Positions 23,215 through 35,326 of a DNA stretch of 64,000 bases are shown piece after piece. Both the position numbers and the translations under genes were made by a program. The DNA comes from Cotesia glomerata (taxonomy: Eukaryota > Arthropoda > Insecta > Hymenoptera > Braconidae). Below the pieces are notes generated by a model, which was not told the DNA's origin, ran no database searches, and saw only the letters and a program-made list of their open reading frames with translations. Numbering within the stretch: the stretch's first letter is position 1; each line of letters starts with the position of its first letter. The stretch is from NCBI RefSeq assembly GCF_020080835.1, contig NC_058164.1, positions 10,300,142 to 10,364,141 on the forward strand, given 5' to 3'.

Positions 23215-24325
23215 CTTTAGATGAAAGTTGATAAAGGGGAACATATTACAGATTAAATTATAGTTACCTAATAATTATAATCGTTGCTGAAATTATAAAG
23301 ACAAAAAATATAACTCGAGTAGTTCAATTTATGTGGCTATATATTTTAATTTAAAATTTTCAGTTAATCTCAAGCAACAACAAGCGTCTCATCAGAATAT
23401 TTTCACCTTTAATCTGGCTAAATCGACTGAAATCTCATAAGAATCCATTAAAAATATGCAAACGGTCAGAGTGCAAGTGAAGGATTCTTAACTTGTTGAA
23501 AGAGTCTGCTTGTCGACATGGTATACATAGTCTTATGGTAGCTTTATATTCTTGTGTATATCGCTGTTGAACGCGAAAATTCTATGAACAGGCACTCTGT
23601 ATCCATTTAGTCCAATGTACAGCAAAACGGCTCATTCCTGGCGTCGGTTTAATGGCAGTTTAAGGGGATTTCGGTGGGTAATTAGAGGCGGTAGGAAAAA
23701 AAGCTATGGAGTAAAGAATAAGAGACGGACGAAGAATGAAAAAAAGTGTTGCGGCGACAGTTTTCTTTCTCTTTTTCGCACGTTTCGGTTTGTGCTAAGC
23801 GTTACAAAGAGTCTCAGTTACACGATTATTCTCGTTATACGCTTGAATTCTGTCTCCATCGACGTTTTCTTTCTTTTCTCAGGCGATTCCTCCCCTATAT
23901 TATCACACATATTATGACCTGTATAGGTTTACTATACTAACTTATACCCGTGTAAATTGCACTAATGGGATATACATAAGTAGTATTTATTTTTTTTTTA
24001 TTGTCAACTCCACAAAGAATTTTTTTTTTGGTTGCGGTGTCATTTATCCGATCGTTAAATTGAGATTATCAATTTACGTATTCAGAAAAAAGACTGCTTG
24101 ATTGAAAAAAATATTTTTTTTTCAAAATTTCGCTCTTGATTCAAATGTTCAATTTTTTTAATTTAAGAAGTTAACTATTGAATCAATAAATAAAAATTTT
24201 CAGATGAACAGCAGAAAGTTCTTTATTGAAGGATTTTACTCTTAAACAAAGCACTTCACTGATTTTAAACAAGATACACACATAGTTCTTCCAAAAATTT
24301 CTTTCTCGTAAGACAATATGGGTGG
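23215..24325. other. unassigned DNA
   Basis: No gene was recognised. Two overlapping short ORFs at 23615-23940 have no domain. A TTGATTCAAG-like palindrome fragment is visible near 24085-24250. Confidence 0.4.
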
Positions 24326-24902
24326 TTTGGTAGAGTAGCCGACATGTATTCGGAAGGTTCTGGGTTCGAATCCCAGTCCGAGCTATCTAATAATTTTTCT
24401 CGCATATTCTATAAACTCACATTAAGATGATCCTCTCTACATTCCTTTCTCAATCCTTTCCTACCAATATCCTGTTACGTGAATGTGGAACGCTTCACGT
24501 AATAACTACCGTAACTCCTATTCTTTCCCGCTTTACAGCATTATTTATATTTGTAAAAAATGTGGAACGCTTCACGATTTTGCGTGTCATCCTTGCGCAG
24601 GGGCCATGCTAAAGGGGGCCTTGCGCATATACACGCATAATCGTGAAGTGTTCCACATTTTTACAAATATAAATAATGCTGTGAAGCGGGAAAGAATAGG
24701 AGTTACGGTAATTATTACGTGAAGCGTTCCACATTCACGTAACAGGATATTGGTAGGAAAGGATTGAGAAAGGAATGTAGAAAGGATCATCTTAATGTGA
24801 GTTTATAGAATATGCGAGAAAAAATTATTAGATAGCTCGGACTGGGATTCGAACCCAGAACTTTCCGAAGACATGTCGGCTACTCTACCATTTGAGCTAT
24901 CC
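24326..24902. repeat. large hairpin ended by two inverted tRNA-like modules
   Basis: The arms are near-perfect inverted copies of about 280 bp, with only a few tens of bases of unpaired centre near 24600-24620. Each outer end is a tRNA-like block: gtggtttggtagagtagcc and ggttcgaatccc on the + strand at 24326-24385, and the same on the - strand at 24836-24902 (tagctcaaatggtagagtagcc). The anticodon loop lacks a canonical U33 and acceptor pairing is incomplete, so these are tRNA-derived sequences and not working tRNA genes. Confidence 0.8.
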
Positions 24903-25559
24903 GGTCTATACTAAATTTCCTTTCGCTTATTCTATATACATTAAGCTACACCGTCCATCTTACCTTAACCAAGGTAACATTGGTTCAAGATATTACCGAC
25001 TTGATTCAAAAATTCCTTCAAAATTAACAAATTTTTAACTTCTATTACTTTCATATCATAAAAAAATTTTTGCTAAAAAAATAATTAGTTGTGTTCGATA
25101 GTTTTTTTTTTTTTAAATATCATTCGAAATTTGTTTCTTTACAAGGCTCGAACTTAAAACTTTCAAGGTACATAAAATATAAATATTGGCTCCTGCGCTA
25201 GTCTGCCTTGTTCGATAAAAAAAAATTTTTAATATTTTTTAGAATAAGTTTGAATACCAATTTTGATTTTGTTGCTACTTTGAATGAAGAAATTAGTTCT
25301 TGAGCTAAAAAAATAAAGTTCTTATAAGAAAACGAAATTATTTTCAATTGAAGAAAATTGTCCTTCAACAATCAGTTTGATTGTATCTCACGAAGATTTT
25401 ATACTTTTGATTGAAAATCTAAATCTCTCAAGCTAAGATTGCGAGATTCAAGACAAGAAGCACTTGCAACAAGAAAACTGGTTACCTTCAGAATAATTTT
25501 TATAAATCAAGAAAATTTTTCTTGAATTCAGACCACTTTTCTATCATAGTGCTGAATAA

Positions 25560-27600
25560 ACTAAATTAAGTTCAGTTAAACTTTGGTAAACCATACAATA
25601 TATAAGTGGGGTGCTTGCAATACAACGCTTGACCGACAATCGAATTCAAGAGGTTACATATAACAGTCTCTTAGCATATTAAGCACACTGTTGCAGTATA
25701 GAATAATGTCTCGGTGGAGTCGCAATCGGGTCTATATACATCCGTTTGTCAGTAATACACAAGGAAAACCACTGAGATTTTTTCAAGTAGGTCTTTCGCG
25801 CTTACCCCTGGGCGTGCTCTTTCTTCTTATTTCATCATCTCTTGGTGTTCAATCAGACCTCCCGTTGACACGGCAGATGCGAGCTCCCGGGATATTATGT
25901 ATATATTGTCGCCGCCCAAAAAGAGAAAGAGAGATGGTACGAAATGTTTACCCACAGAAGTATCTTTTATTGTAAATGTGAAAGGGGACACGCAGTTAAG
26001 CTGTAATATAGTTTGTCAGCTTTTATATAAAATAAAACCATCACTTGATCGTTATATACTCGTGTAAGTTTGCAAGTAGTGTATGGCTTTTATATTTGAC
26101 ACAAAACTTTTATTTTATTTCATTTTGTTTATTTTTATTCGTTGTATGTATACTGAAATATGTCACTGATCCTTGACAAGCGATTAGTAACGTTATCGAG
26201 AGTATGCATGTTGTCAAAATAAATACAATAAAAATGTATAAATCAAAACATAGATATGCTATCACACATATAGTTATAAATAAAACTCAGTGACACACGC
26301 TTCGTTTTCCAATTCTCAATAATAAAAAAAGGAGCATTACGTTTGAAAGACTTAGCATGAACACGGTGCACGGAACGGATACACGGAAAATTCATATTCT
26401 TCTCAACATTCTTTATTCTTTTATCTATAATAATAGCTTTTCTCAACATTATTCACTGTCCAATATAACGTACTATATATGCCAGCGTGTTATTGATTTC
26501 ATCTTAATCAGATCTCAATATCTCAATTACGTTTTGAGCCGTGGGCCTCGGATCGTCTGGTTTGTTTGCTGCTGAGATTTCAAAGCCGAGACCCATTGTC
26601 TGAGAGCCACCCCCTAAGCTTGGTAGCGGCTTAACTTTTCATTCTCCTGTAAATTGCAGGTTCTGTATCGTAACTTAACTGTAAGAGAGTATAAGGGGTA
26701 TGGTAAAAAAGCATCCATACCGTTCGTATACAACCGTTGGTTATAAATGGGTGTAAATCGAATGAAACAATGGAACCTTTTCATTCTTCATTCCTACAAC
26801 TTTTTATACTTTATTTATTATTTCTATTTCACTCTCTTTCGCTTTTATTTTATATAATATATAACTATAATCAGATCCTTACACCTTTTTTTACTCTATA
26901 TCTTTTATTTATAGCTTATCTTTTTTCTTACAGTCAACTTGAAGGCTCTTCGATGGATCATTGCGGAGAGGATTAGCCTTCACTGAATCTTAAATCGTTA
27001 CCCGATTACATCCACTGTTACTCGTTTTATATTTTTAGTTTCATTTTCAGTTTTTTTTCACGATTTCTTTTATTATCTTTTCATATAAAGGCTTAAACTC
27101 AAAAAGAAAAAAAATAATAATAACAACCGGCATCAGTAGAAAATTAACGAGCAGTATTGTAAACCCAAATTGATTCTAAAATATAACGGATAATAAGAAC
27201 GATACATGTAACATGACGCGCGTGTCGCTCGTGCTAATAATGAGCATTATGTTAAACGGTCAAACGCGGTCCATGCAATGGTTACATCAATGTTCAACTA
27301 TTGAAAGCTCTCGGTACATTTGTACATATATATTCCATGAATAAGAGATAGAGAGATCGAAAAAGTGAGGAAAACTGAATAAGAGAATAAAGAAAGATAT
27401 AAAGCAACGACTACAGACGGCACGCGTTGAGCCACGTGTCAACGCTCGTCTATGACGCTTCGTTTCATCGATTGTGACCCTTTATTTAATTAGCTCAACT
27501 CTGATATATATTAACCTTAATTCACTTCAATTTTGTAACTGTATACATCCAATAGCTATAAAAATAATAGTTTTCGTATTCTAATAGAGGTTTTTATAAA
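25560..27600. other. unassigned DNA
   Basis: I find no recognised gene or repeat family. ORFs at 25691-25975 and 26737-26976 lack domains and codon structure. Positions 27200-27300 and 27410-27470 are locally GC-richer non-coding stretches. Confidence 0.4.
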
Positions 27601-27882
27601 GTTACTAGCTGACCCGGTAAACTTCGTATCACCTACAATATATTTTATTACACTTTTTGATCAGCGATTATCAATCTTTAAACTCTAGTCTACTTCGATA
27701 AAGAATAAATACTGGCTGTATGAAGTGCGGTTAGAATTTTGTCAAGTAATTAAATGAAACTCGCTTCTCATTATCGCCTGAAAATCAAGATCCCAAAAAA
27801 TGAACACTGAATTTATGAAATTTTTTTTTGTTCATATATACAGAAGATTTTGAGTTATAGCCAGACTAACGCACAGCAATTC

Positions 27883-27886
<4 letters not shown>

Positions 27887-27942
<56 letters not shown>
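27887..27942. repeat. (AT)n microsatellite
   Basis: A pure AT dinucleotide run. Tyr-Ile ORFs over it are artefacts. Confidence 0.95.
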
Positions 27943-27946
<4 letters not shown>

Positions 27947-28214
27947 GAAGATAGTATAATTCTGCAGTATACTTGTACGTATTTTCCTACATATTGAACA
28001 ATTTTGGTACACTCTTGCAACCTTGAGGCTCAAGCGTAACAATAGCGATTCCGATACAAAATTAATAATTTTTTATTTTTTTAGCTGAACTTTTGGGTTT
28101 TCCAAAAACTTTTATTTTTCTAAACCATCCCTGAACTATAGCGAACAAAACAAAAAAAAAATTTTGAAAATCGGTCCAGCCGTTTTTGAGTTTTAGCGAG
28201 ACTAATGCACAGCA

Positions 28215-28216
<2 letters not shown>

Positions 28217-28256
<40 letters not shown>

Positions 28257-28300
28257 CTATATATATATAGCATATATATATATATAGATATAGATATATA
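28217..28300. repeat. (AT)n microsatellite, interrupted
   Basis: An AT dinucleotide run with agct and agca interruptions. Confidence 0.9.
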
Positions 28301-29343
28301 GATATGAGAAAAAAATTCGGATAGCTCGAACTGGGATTTAAACCCAGGACCTCCCGATGACATGTTGGCTGCACTTTAATTTTTAAATTTTCGATTTTTT
28401 AATGTTTATGATTTTTTTTAAAATGTTTTTTTTTTTTTTTTTTTTTTTATAAACCATTTTTAAACCATAACGTACAAAACAAAAAAAAAATATGAAAATC
28501 GGTCTAACCATATTTAAGTTTTAGCGATACTAACGCGCAGCAATTCATTTTTATAACTATAGATATGGTGGTTGAGTATTCTTGAATTTTCTAATTTTCC
28601 GCGCAATTTTCTTAATTTTTTCTTTCATAAGAACCTTCTCCTAACAATAACAAACACATCAAAAAAAGAATTAGTGAAATCGGTCCAGCCATTCACGCGT
28701 GATGGTGTGACGAAGGGAAATAGGGATTCATTTTTATATAGATAGATTTTATATATATAGATTGCGAACAATGTGATCGATAAAAAGTGATTAATATTTT
28801 GAAATTGTTAATGATGTTAAAATTACTTTTTACTTATAATTTTTGACATAATACATGAATTTTTCTATTAGTATTTAAAAAATTATATCGAGAACTTTGA
28901 TATCAGACTTATTGTAAATACTCGCGCAACGTCATGAAAAGTTTAATCGCATTTGAAAGTATATAAGTAATAAGTTATAATAGAACAAAGATAAAAATTT
29001 TAGAGATTTATTATTAGTATAGAAGTGTAGATATAAATTTTTGGATTTTTTTTTATTGATGCAGTTTGACAATTGACCACTGTGATATATGATAACTATG
29101 ATCTGGGAAAGATGTACTTACATACAGATATTTTATTATTGAATGTATGTATATATCTACACGGAATAAAATAATCTGTGGAAATGACAGATATGGGAAT
29201 GTTAAATTGACATGGCCAGATTTTGTTAGATTTACAAAGAAAAACTGTCAAATTTACAGAAATAATATGTGAAAATAACATAACCATAAGATGTCAGATT
29301 TACAGATAAAAACTGTCAAATTAACAGTAATAATATGTAAAAA

Positions 29344-29740
29344 GTTAATTAGGGGAGCCTGGGGCACGACGGTCCCCTTAACGGTTTTTGAAGGTTCAAG
29401 ACGGTTTTTGCGGCTTTTAACTATCAAATTCGTTTATTTTCCGTCTGTTTCGAATAAATCAGTCGAAATTTTGCAAAAAATCAGACAAAAAATTTTTTTT
29501 GTGGGATACGACGGTCTTCTCCCCAAAAAATCATATAAAAAAAAATTTTATTCTTTTTGAAGCCAATGTCATCAAAATCTAGATATTCTCCTCCCAGAAA
29601 ACATCGTCGAGGGAAAACCACGATTCTTAAGTATCGCCCGAAGTCTTGAGTATCGCTGAGAACAAAGAAAAATCAAAATGAAGCAAAAAGACCGCAGTTA
29701 AAAAAAAAAAAATTAGATTAAAACAAAAATTTGAAAAAAT
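29344..29740 (+). mobile_element. pogo-like transposon fragment
   Basis: It is similar to 14481-14780 from the end (attaggggagcctggggcac) through the decayed coding part (ILLPEN.VEGKPRF readable in pieces) and the Lys-rich region. The PHD finger region is not present here. Confidence 0.65.
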
Positions 29741-29865
29741 GCTTACATCTTTAAAAATGTCAATAGTTCACAAGATTCAAAGTTATTTCTTAATTATTGA
29801 TATTTTTAAAGATGCACTGAAAAAATTTTTGTCCAGAAAAAAATTTCTTGGCTCAAAAATCGTTT

Positions 29866-30271
29866 AAGGTAGTACCTCCACGAAAAGCATATATCAAGAA
29901 ATTTATGGGATTTTTTTTATCGAAAGATAAATATATTAATAATTTACCACCAAAATTTCAGATCAATTCACCGTACCATTTTTGAGTAATTAATTTACAA
30001 AATTGCATCTTTTACACGTAGAGGTATAGAGAGATGGTAAAGTTAGTATGAAATCTTCCGTACCACTCAAGTGATGCAAATAGATTTCATACTAACTTTA
30101 CCATCTCTCTATACCCCTACGTGTCAAAGATGCAATTTTGAAAATTAATTATTCAAAAACGGTGCAGTGAATTGATCTGAAATTTTGGTGGTGAATTATT
30201 AATATATTTATCTTTCGATAAAAAAAATTCCATAAGTTTCTTGAAATATGCTTTCGTGGAGGTACTACCTT
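29866..30271. mobile_element. 406-bp hairpin MITE
   Basis: The termini aaggtagtacctccacgaaa and its complement pair, and the two ~190-bp arms are nearly identical. The loop is a few tens of bases near 30050-30080. It has no ORF. Confidence 0.8.
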
Positions 30272-30548
30272 GAGATGAATTTTAGTTTTTTGACAAAAAA
30301 ATATCAATATTTATCATAATAAAATTTTTGCATTAATTTCGATAGATTTACAAACAAATAGATTCACTTGAATTAAACAATAAATACTTCGATTAATTCG
30401 ATCAATACTTGAGACAAGAAAATATATTCTTGAAAATTATCAAGTAACATCGGTATAAGTTTATATCTTTAAAACTGTCAATAGTTCATAAGATACAAGG
30501 TAATTTCTTAATTATGTATTTAGGGATAGAGCATTTTTGAATGCAGCC

Positions 30549-30775
30549 TACACAGAAAAAAAAATGTTCTTGAATCAAGTATATATTTTTGAAGAGCTCA
30601 ATATTCTTGGCTTGAGTAGAAAAATTCTTGATTTAAGAAAACTTTTCTTGATTTAAGGAAACTTTACTTAATTCAAGAATTTTTCGTCTTGATTCAAGAC
30701 AATTACCCTCTTCAAAATTATATTCTTTGTTCAAGAATTTTTCTCTTGAATCAAGTTAATTTTTTTTTCTGTGTA
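30549..30775. mobile_element. TTGATTCAAG-type palindromic MITE
   Basis: The ends tacacagaaaaaaaa and ttttttctgtgta are inverted, and the interior is built of cttgattcaag-like units in both orientations. Other copies are listed at 33537, 46507, 47718, 48091 and 50114. Confidence 0.75.
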
Positions 30776-31883
30776 ACTACTTATCATCATAAATTGACTA
30801 TTGGTGAGAATGATATTAAATCATGAAAAGGCCCAACTCTAGGTCAAGACTTTTCCAACAATACCAAATTTAATCATAAAAACCCATTTTGTCATATAAA
30901 TACACTGGCCACAGAATTTTGCTTATTCTCTTAACAGTATAGATAAATCTAATATTCATTATTATAGTTATATGTATCTTAATGCTTTTTACTTTCTATG
31001 GTTTGCAGATTTGAACAATTATTTTATGTGACCTAATTTTTTTACCTAATTTTTTCAGTTAAAACTTTAATTTTTAAAATATTTTTTTGTTTATTGTTTA
31101 CATTTCACGAAATGTGAAATTCTTACTCATAAATAACAAGTTCAATTTTTGTTTTAACATAAATTTAACTTTTTTTTTTTTAAAAGTGAATTTCACATTT
31201 TTTTAATGACATTATTACATTGAAAAACTGTAAAATTAACAGTTTTAGATTGACAGTTTTCACAATGTGAAAATAACATTTTTAACTTTGTAAAATTGAC
31301 ATTTTTGGGTTGACAGCGGTAAATCTGTAAATTTGACAGTTTTTTCTGTAATTTTGACAGAGTCTTTTTTTCCGTGTATGTACGTATAATGTATGTATGT
31401 ATGTATATTTATATTAGGGTGGCGCAAAAAAACCGACTATTTTTTTTTTTTTGAGTCTCGAGCGAAAAAATGTTAGTTTTTGATGTTTTAAGAGCTCTCT
31501 CTAAAGGACAACTTAAAAAAAATTTTTAAGATGTCGCTCCAAATTTTTTTAAAATTCAAAAATCGTCAGAAATCGAACTTTTTTCTTTTTTTTATTTTTT
31601 TTTCTCGTTACGGTATAATCTTATAGACTAAAAAAAAATAAGTTTCTGAAAATTTCAGTTCATAATTTGAATTTTGAAAGGTCGCTCATAATTTTTTTCA
31701 ATTTATTAGTGCATTAGTTTAGATTTTTTCGAGCGACCTTTTACTACTCAAATTAAAATTCCATGCACTTTTTTTTTTTTATTTAGTACAATAATCGATA
31801 AAAATACATCACGAGATGAACTAAAAATCAAGCACAACATAGAAAATATAATTTTTTTTTAATTTAATAATTTTATTTAATCA

Positions 31884-32046
31884 ACTGCCAGGCGTGGGTT
31901 TGAATCCCAAGCTGGTCTTAGAAACCAGCTTGGTTGAGATTGGACCTTGCCGCGTAGGTTAAGATTTTTTCAAACCCAAAAGACCCCAACGTACCACTCC
32001 CAACACTTAAAGTCTGCGACATGACTAATTAAAGAAAAAAAAAAAA
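31884..32046 (+). mobile_element. SINE-like fragment
   Basis: It carries a tRNA box-B-like sequence (gggtttgaatccc), a stem ccagcttgg, a unique body and a terminal A-run. The box-A half is missing or too diverged to see. Confidence 0.55.
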
Positions 32047-32294
32047 TTATGAGCGACCTTTCAAAATTTAAATTTTGAACTGAAACTTTCAGAAACTTAT
32101 TTTTTTTTGGTCTATAAAATTATACCGTAACGAGAAAAAAAATTAAAAAAAAAAAAAATTCGATTTTTGACGATTTTTGAAATTTTAAAAAATTTGGAGT
32201 GACCTCTTAAAAATTTTTTTTTGAACTGTCCTTTGGTGAGGGCTCTTAAAACATCAAAAACTAACATTTTTTCGCTCGAGACTCAAAAAAAAAA

Positions 32295-32686
32295 TTAGAA
32301 AAACGGTTGACCCTAAAGGCCATCCCTGCAACTTCCCGCTAATTCCGTTAATACCTAGGCGCTTAAAATTGCACCTATGAAGTTTTTGAGCTCTTCGAGC
32401 TCAAAAATACAATCTATGTGTTGTTTTGAGCTCTCCAATTTTTTTTGAATTTTCAAACCGCAATAACTTTTGAATGAATGAACCGATTTTTATGCGGTTG
32501 GCGGCATTCTACGCAGTTTTTTAAGCCTCATAAAGAATTTTTAAGTTTCAATTGGCGGGAATAGTCAGGGAAGCTTCCTAGGACCTCAAAACGTCGAGAT
32601 CTGATGAAAACTCGATTTCCGAAAAACGGGGTAAAACCAATAACTTCCCGATTTTTGAAAATTTTAAATTTTCTTAGCGGGAAGTT
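32295..32686 (-). mobile_element. HINE-like element, copy 3, internally deleted
   Basis: On the minus strand it runs from AACTTCCCGCTAAG...CGGGAAGTT (32686 downwards) to GCGGGAAGTTGCAGGGATGGCC...CGTTTTTCTAA (32295). The TG tract and the block after it are deleted. The host AGGGTG element shows the exact junctions: T-run/AAC at the 5' side and CTAA/T-run at the 3' side. Confidence 0.8.
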
Positions 32687-32715
32687 AAAAAAATAGTCGG
32701 TTTTTTTGCGCCACC

Positions 32716-32718
<3 letters not shown>

Positions 32719-32757
<39 letters not shown>
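32719..32757. repeat. (AT)n microsatellite
   Basis: An AT run directly beside the AGGGTG element end. Confidence 0.9.
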
Positions 32758-32758
<1 letters not shown>

Positions 32759-32759
32759 A

Positions 32760-33530
32760 GCAAGTAGCTGCGCAAAGTTCCATTCACGCATACACCAGGC
32801 TCGCAAACAGATTGCTAGGTTGAGTCGAATATATTGAAATAATCTCGGTAAATACGACAAGTTCGGTTATGAAATTTGCCGAAGGGCTTGTGACGAACGT
32901 TTGCAACCTTCTTCCTCTCTCTCTCTTTCTCTTACCCTCCATCCTCTCATCCAATGCTTCTCACTATCGTTATTCCCCACCAATTCTTCTTGTCCTCCCC
33001 GCGGTAAATTTCGTCTCGCCAAGCGAGCTGCTTCAAGTGATATTTGCTGAAAATCGGTTCAATAGCAACTTGGGTACCAGAATCTGTTCATCTCTTATAC
33101 ATTTCACTATCAAACTATTCTATAAACTATCTCTTACAGTAAGTCTTCTCTAGTTACCGCAAACCGATGCGCACGTTTAACTTGTCTCACGTTATTTGTT
33201 GGACGATAGTTTTGTTTACTGATAACCACCCAATCTCAATACCAGATATTATGCTTTGATGTACCTATTTATCGTGTATTTTCTTTGAAACAAAAATATA
33301 GAACAATATGTTTATACATTATTCTTCATAATTAGTTGGTATAATTTTTTCTATTTTCTGAGTTAAAAATAATCAAAATGACTATTAAGGTCATATTTAA
33401 CTAAAAATAGTTTAAGTGACTATATATTGGGGTTCAATATAATAAATAATTTTGGGTATAGAAACTTCAATGAAATAGTGCTAATGATATTTATCTAGAT
33501 TTTCTTAGTTCGAAGAATCAGACTCTTCTC
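32760..33530. other. unassigned DNA
   Basis: An ORF at 32869-33153 (94 aa, Leu/Ser-rich) has no recognisable domain. I see no repeat. Confidence 0.35.
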
Positions 33531-33536
33531 TCAGTA

Positions 33537-33783
33537 TACAGTGATAAAAAAATTAATTTAATCTAGAAAAAAATTATGAAGAAAGAGAATCATTTTGAAG
33601 TATAGTTTTTGTCTTAAATTAAAAGCGGAGGAGTTTTTAAGTTCAGAATTTCTTTTTGGTTTATGTAAGTATAACTTGATTTAAGAACTTTTCTGCTTGA
33701 TTCAAGATAAAATATTTTTCAAAATAATTCCATTGGTTCGATTTTTTCTTCTTGAATCTAGTTAATTTTTTTATCAATGTAGA
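33537..33783. mobile_element. TTGATTCAAG-type MITE
   Basis: The ends acagtgataaaaaaattaattt and aattaatttttttatcaatgta are inverted, with the family's interior units. Confidence 0.55.
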
Positions 33784-33874
33784 AAATATTGATACTCATT
33801 ATTACTGTTGAAAAAAAAAATCTTCCATTCACTAATTTTCACGTTATAATATGACCATTCGTTTTTTCATTACA

Positions 33875-34009
33875 ACCCGTGTAAAAATCATCTGATATCA
33901 TGATGAGGTTCATTATGAATATCATAATGAATCTCATATTTTGACACAAATATGAGATTCATATAAAAGCCATATCAATATTTATTTAAAATCTGTAATA
34001 AGTAAAATA
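33875..34009 (+). repeat. CCCGTGTAAAAATCATC repeat, copy A
   Basis: This block has an inverted partner at 43999-44131; they share tgatatcatgatgaggttc and aatatgagattcat. The two lie outside the long-TIR transposons. Confidence 0.65.
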
Positions 34010-34256
34010 CCTATGTGAACGAATTTTTTTTAAGTAGATTAGTAAAATTTTCATTTTTTCTGTTAATCAGAGGAAAAGTATAATAATTGAGAAAAATAGT
34101 ATTTTTATCATGCACTATACTGTTGAACTATAACTATAACTACTTTACTTTCTTTCTTGATTTTCTTAACTTAAAAGAATATTTAGAAAAACACTATTTT
34201 GGTTTAAAAAAAATTTTTGACTGACAAAATTTTTTCGTTTTAAGATAATTATTTTT

Positions 34257-34402
34257 AACTTCCCGCTACGAAAATCGAAGATTTTCAAAAATCGGGAAGT
34301 TATTGTTTTCACCCCGTTTTGCAAAAATCGAGTTTTCATCAGATCTCGACGTTTGAAGGTCACAGGAAGCTTCCCTGACTATCCCCGCGAGGTTGTCACG
34401 GC

Positions 34403-34481
<79 letters not shown>

Positions 34482-35170
34482 TATGTGAACCGCTTATAAC
34501 TTTTGAACGGCTTGACGGATTTCATCGCGGTTGGTGCCATTCGAAAGGGCTTGACTAAACTTAGATTTTGAAAACTATTTGGACCGATTCAGATCAATAG
34601 ATTTTGAGAAATCTTCAAAAAACTGAAAAAAAAATTTTTTCCAAATGTGGTTTTTTTGGGATAACTTTTAAACGGCTCAATAGTTCAATTCCAAAAACTA
34701 ATCAGCTCTTAACCTCAAAAAACCACGTCGATCGCGCCACCAGTCCGGTCAAAATCGGTTGATTCAGTCGAGAGATATCGTGAACGAAAGAAAACCGAAA
34801 AAAGTATTTTTTCGGAATAACTCCAAAATTCCTAGCGCGATCAATTCAATATTTAAGATTCTTTGTGAGGCTTAAAAAACTGCGTCGAATGCTTCTAACC
34901 GCGTAAAAATCGGTTTATTCATTCAAAAGTTATTGTGGTTTAAAAATTCAAAAAATAGTGTCTTATCAAATCTCTATCAGACTTTTGAGCTCGAAGAGCT
35001 TTAAAGGATAGGAAAGCAATCTCTTTGAGCTCAGAGAGCTCAAAATAACCCATAAATTGTATTTTTGAGCTCGAAGAGCTCAAAAACGTCATTGGTGCAA
35101 TTTTAAGCGCCTAAGTATGAAATTAGCGGGAAGTTGCAGGGATGGCCTTCAGGGTCTACCGTTTTCCTAA
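34257..35170 (+). mobile_element. HINE-like element, copy 4 (complete)
   Basis: This is the best reference copy. It has AACTTCCCGCTA at 34257 with the compound 5' hairpin, a (TG)n tract (34406-34477), the conserved 'aacggcttgac' blocks, three GAGCTC palindrome units, then GCGGGAAGTTGCAGGGATGGCC, a hairpin with loop ttcag, and CGTTTTCCTAA ending at 35170. T-runs lie on both sides. Confidence 0.78.
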
Positions 35171-35326
35171 TTTTTAGTAGATTTTATAAAAATCTAACTA
35201 TTGCAGCCGTCCTCATGGCGCAATTTTGAAAAAATTTAGTCGTTTTCTGACTCAGTTTGTCGAGCTGAGTCAGAAAATGTATATAGTTCAAAAGTTTATA
35301 TATGTATGTATTTATATATATATATT

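Larger units (their letters stand above)
27606..28760 (+). repeat. dispersed repeat with 'cggtccagccgtt' modules and AT microsatellites
   Basis: It opens agctgacccggtaaacttcgta. Three related blocks (28165-28215, 28490-28555, 28675-28760) share gaaaatcggtccagcc, ttttagcgagactaa and gcacagcaattca followed by (AT)n. This is a module repeated in many insect non-autonomous elements whose class I cannot fix. A tRNA-like fragment on the - strand (28315-28376) is inserted in it. Confidence 0.5.
29159..31377. mobile_element. TACACGGAA-ended MITE carrying nested insertions
   Basis: The left end, ctacacggaataaaataatctgtg, and the right end, ctttttttccgtgta, are inverted. Both sides are rich in repeats such as aaactgtcaaatttacag. 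The interior holds a pogo-like remnant (29344-29740), a hairpin MITE (29866-30271) and a TTGATTCAAG MITE (30549-30775), so the outer element was hit several times. Confidence 0.55.
31416..32717. mobile_element. AGGGTG-ended non-autonomous transposon with two insertions
   Basis: The left TIR, agggtggcgcaaaaaaaccgac, is mirrored by gtcggtttttttgcgccaccct at 32717, and inverted arms run about 290 bp. A tRNA-related retroposon (31884-32046) lies in the centre and a HINE-like element (32295-32686) splits the right arm inside an A-run, so the arm resumes after it with aaaaaaatagtcgg. Confidence 0.8.

Noticed and set aside
24326..24390. Possible functional tRNA genes (also 24836-24902, 28315-28376, 47010, 49541, 53528)
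   Set aside because: Box A/B-like sequences are present, but the anticodon loop or acceptor pairing is faulty and the blocks recur inside repeats, so they are tRNA-derived.
25691..25975. 94-aa ORF as a gene (also 23615, 26737, 32869, 6624)
   Set aside because: No domain, no splice context and AT/Leu-driven composition.
27832..28374. Tyr-Ile repeat ORFs (also 32528 and 61890-62177)
   Set aside because: They arise from (AT)n tracts.
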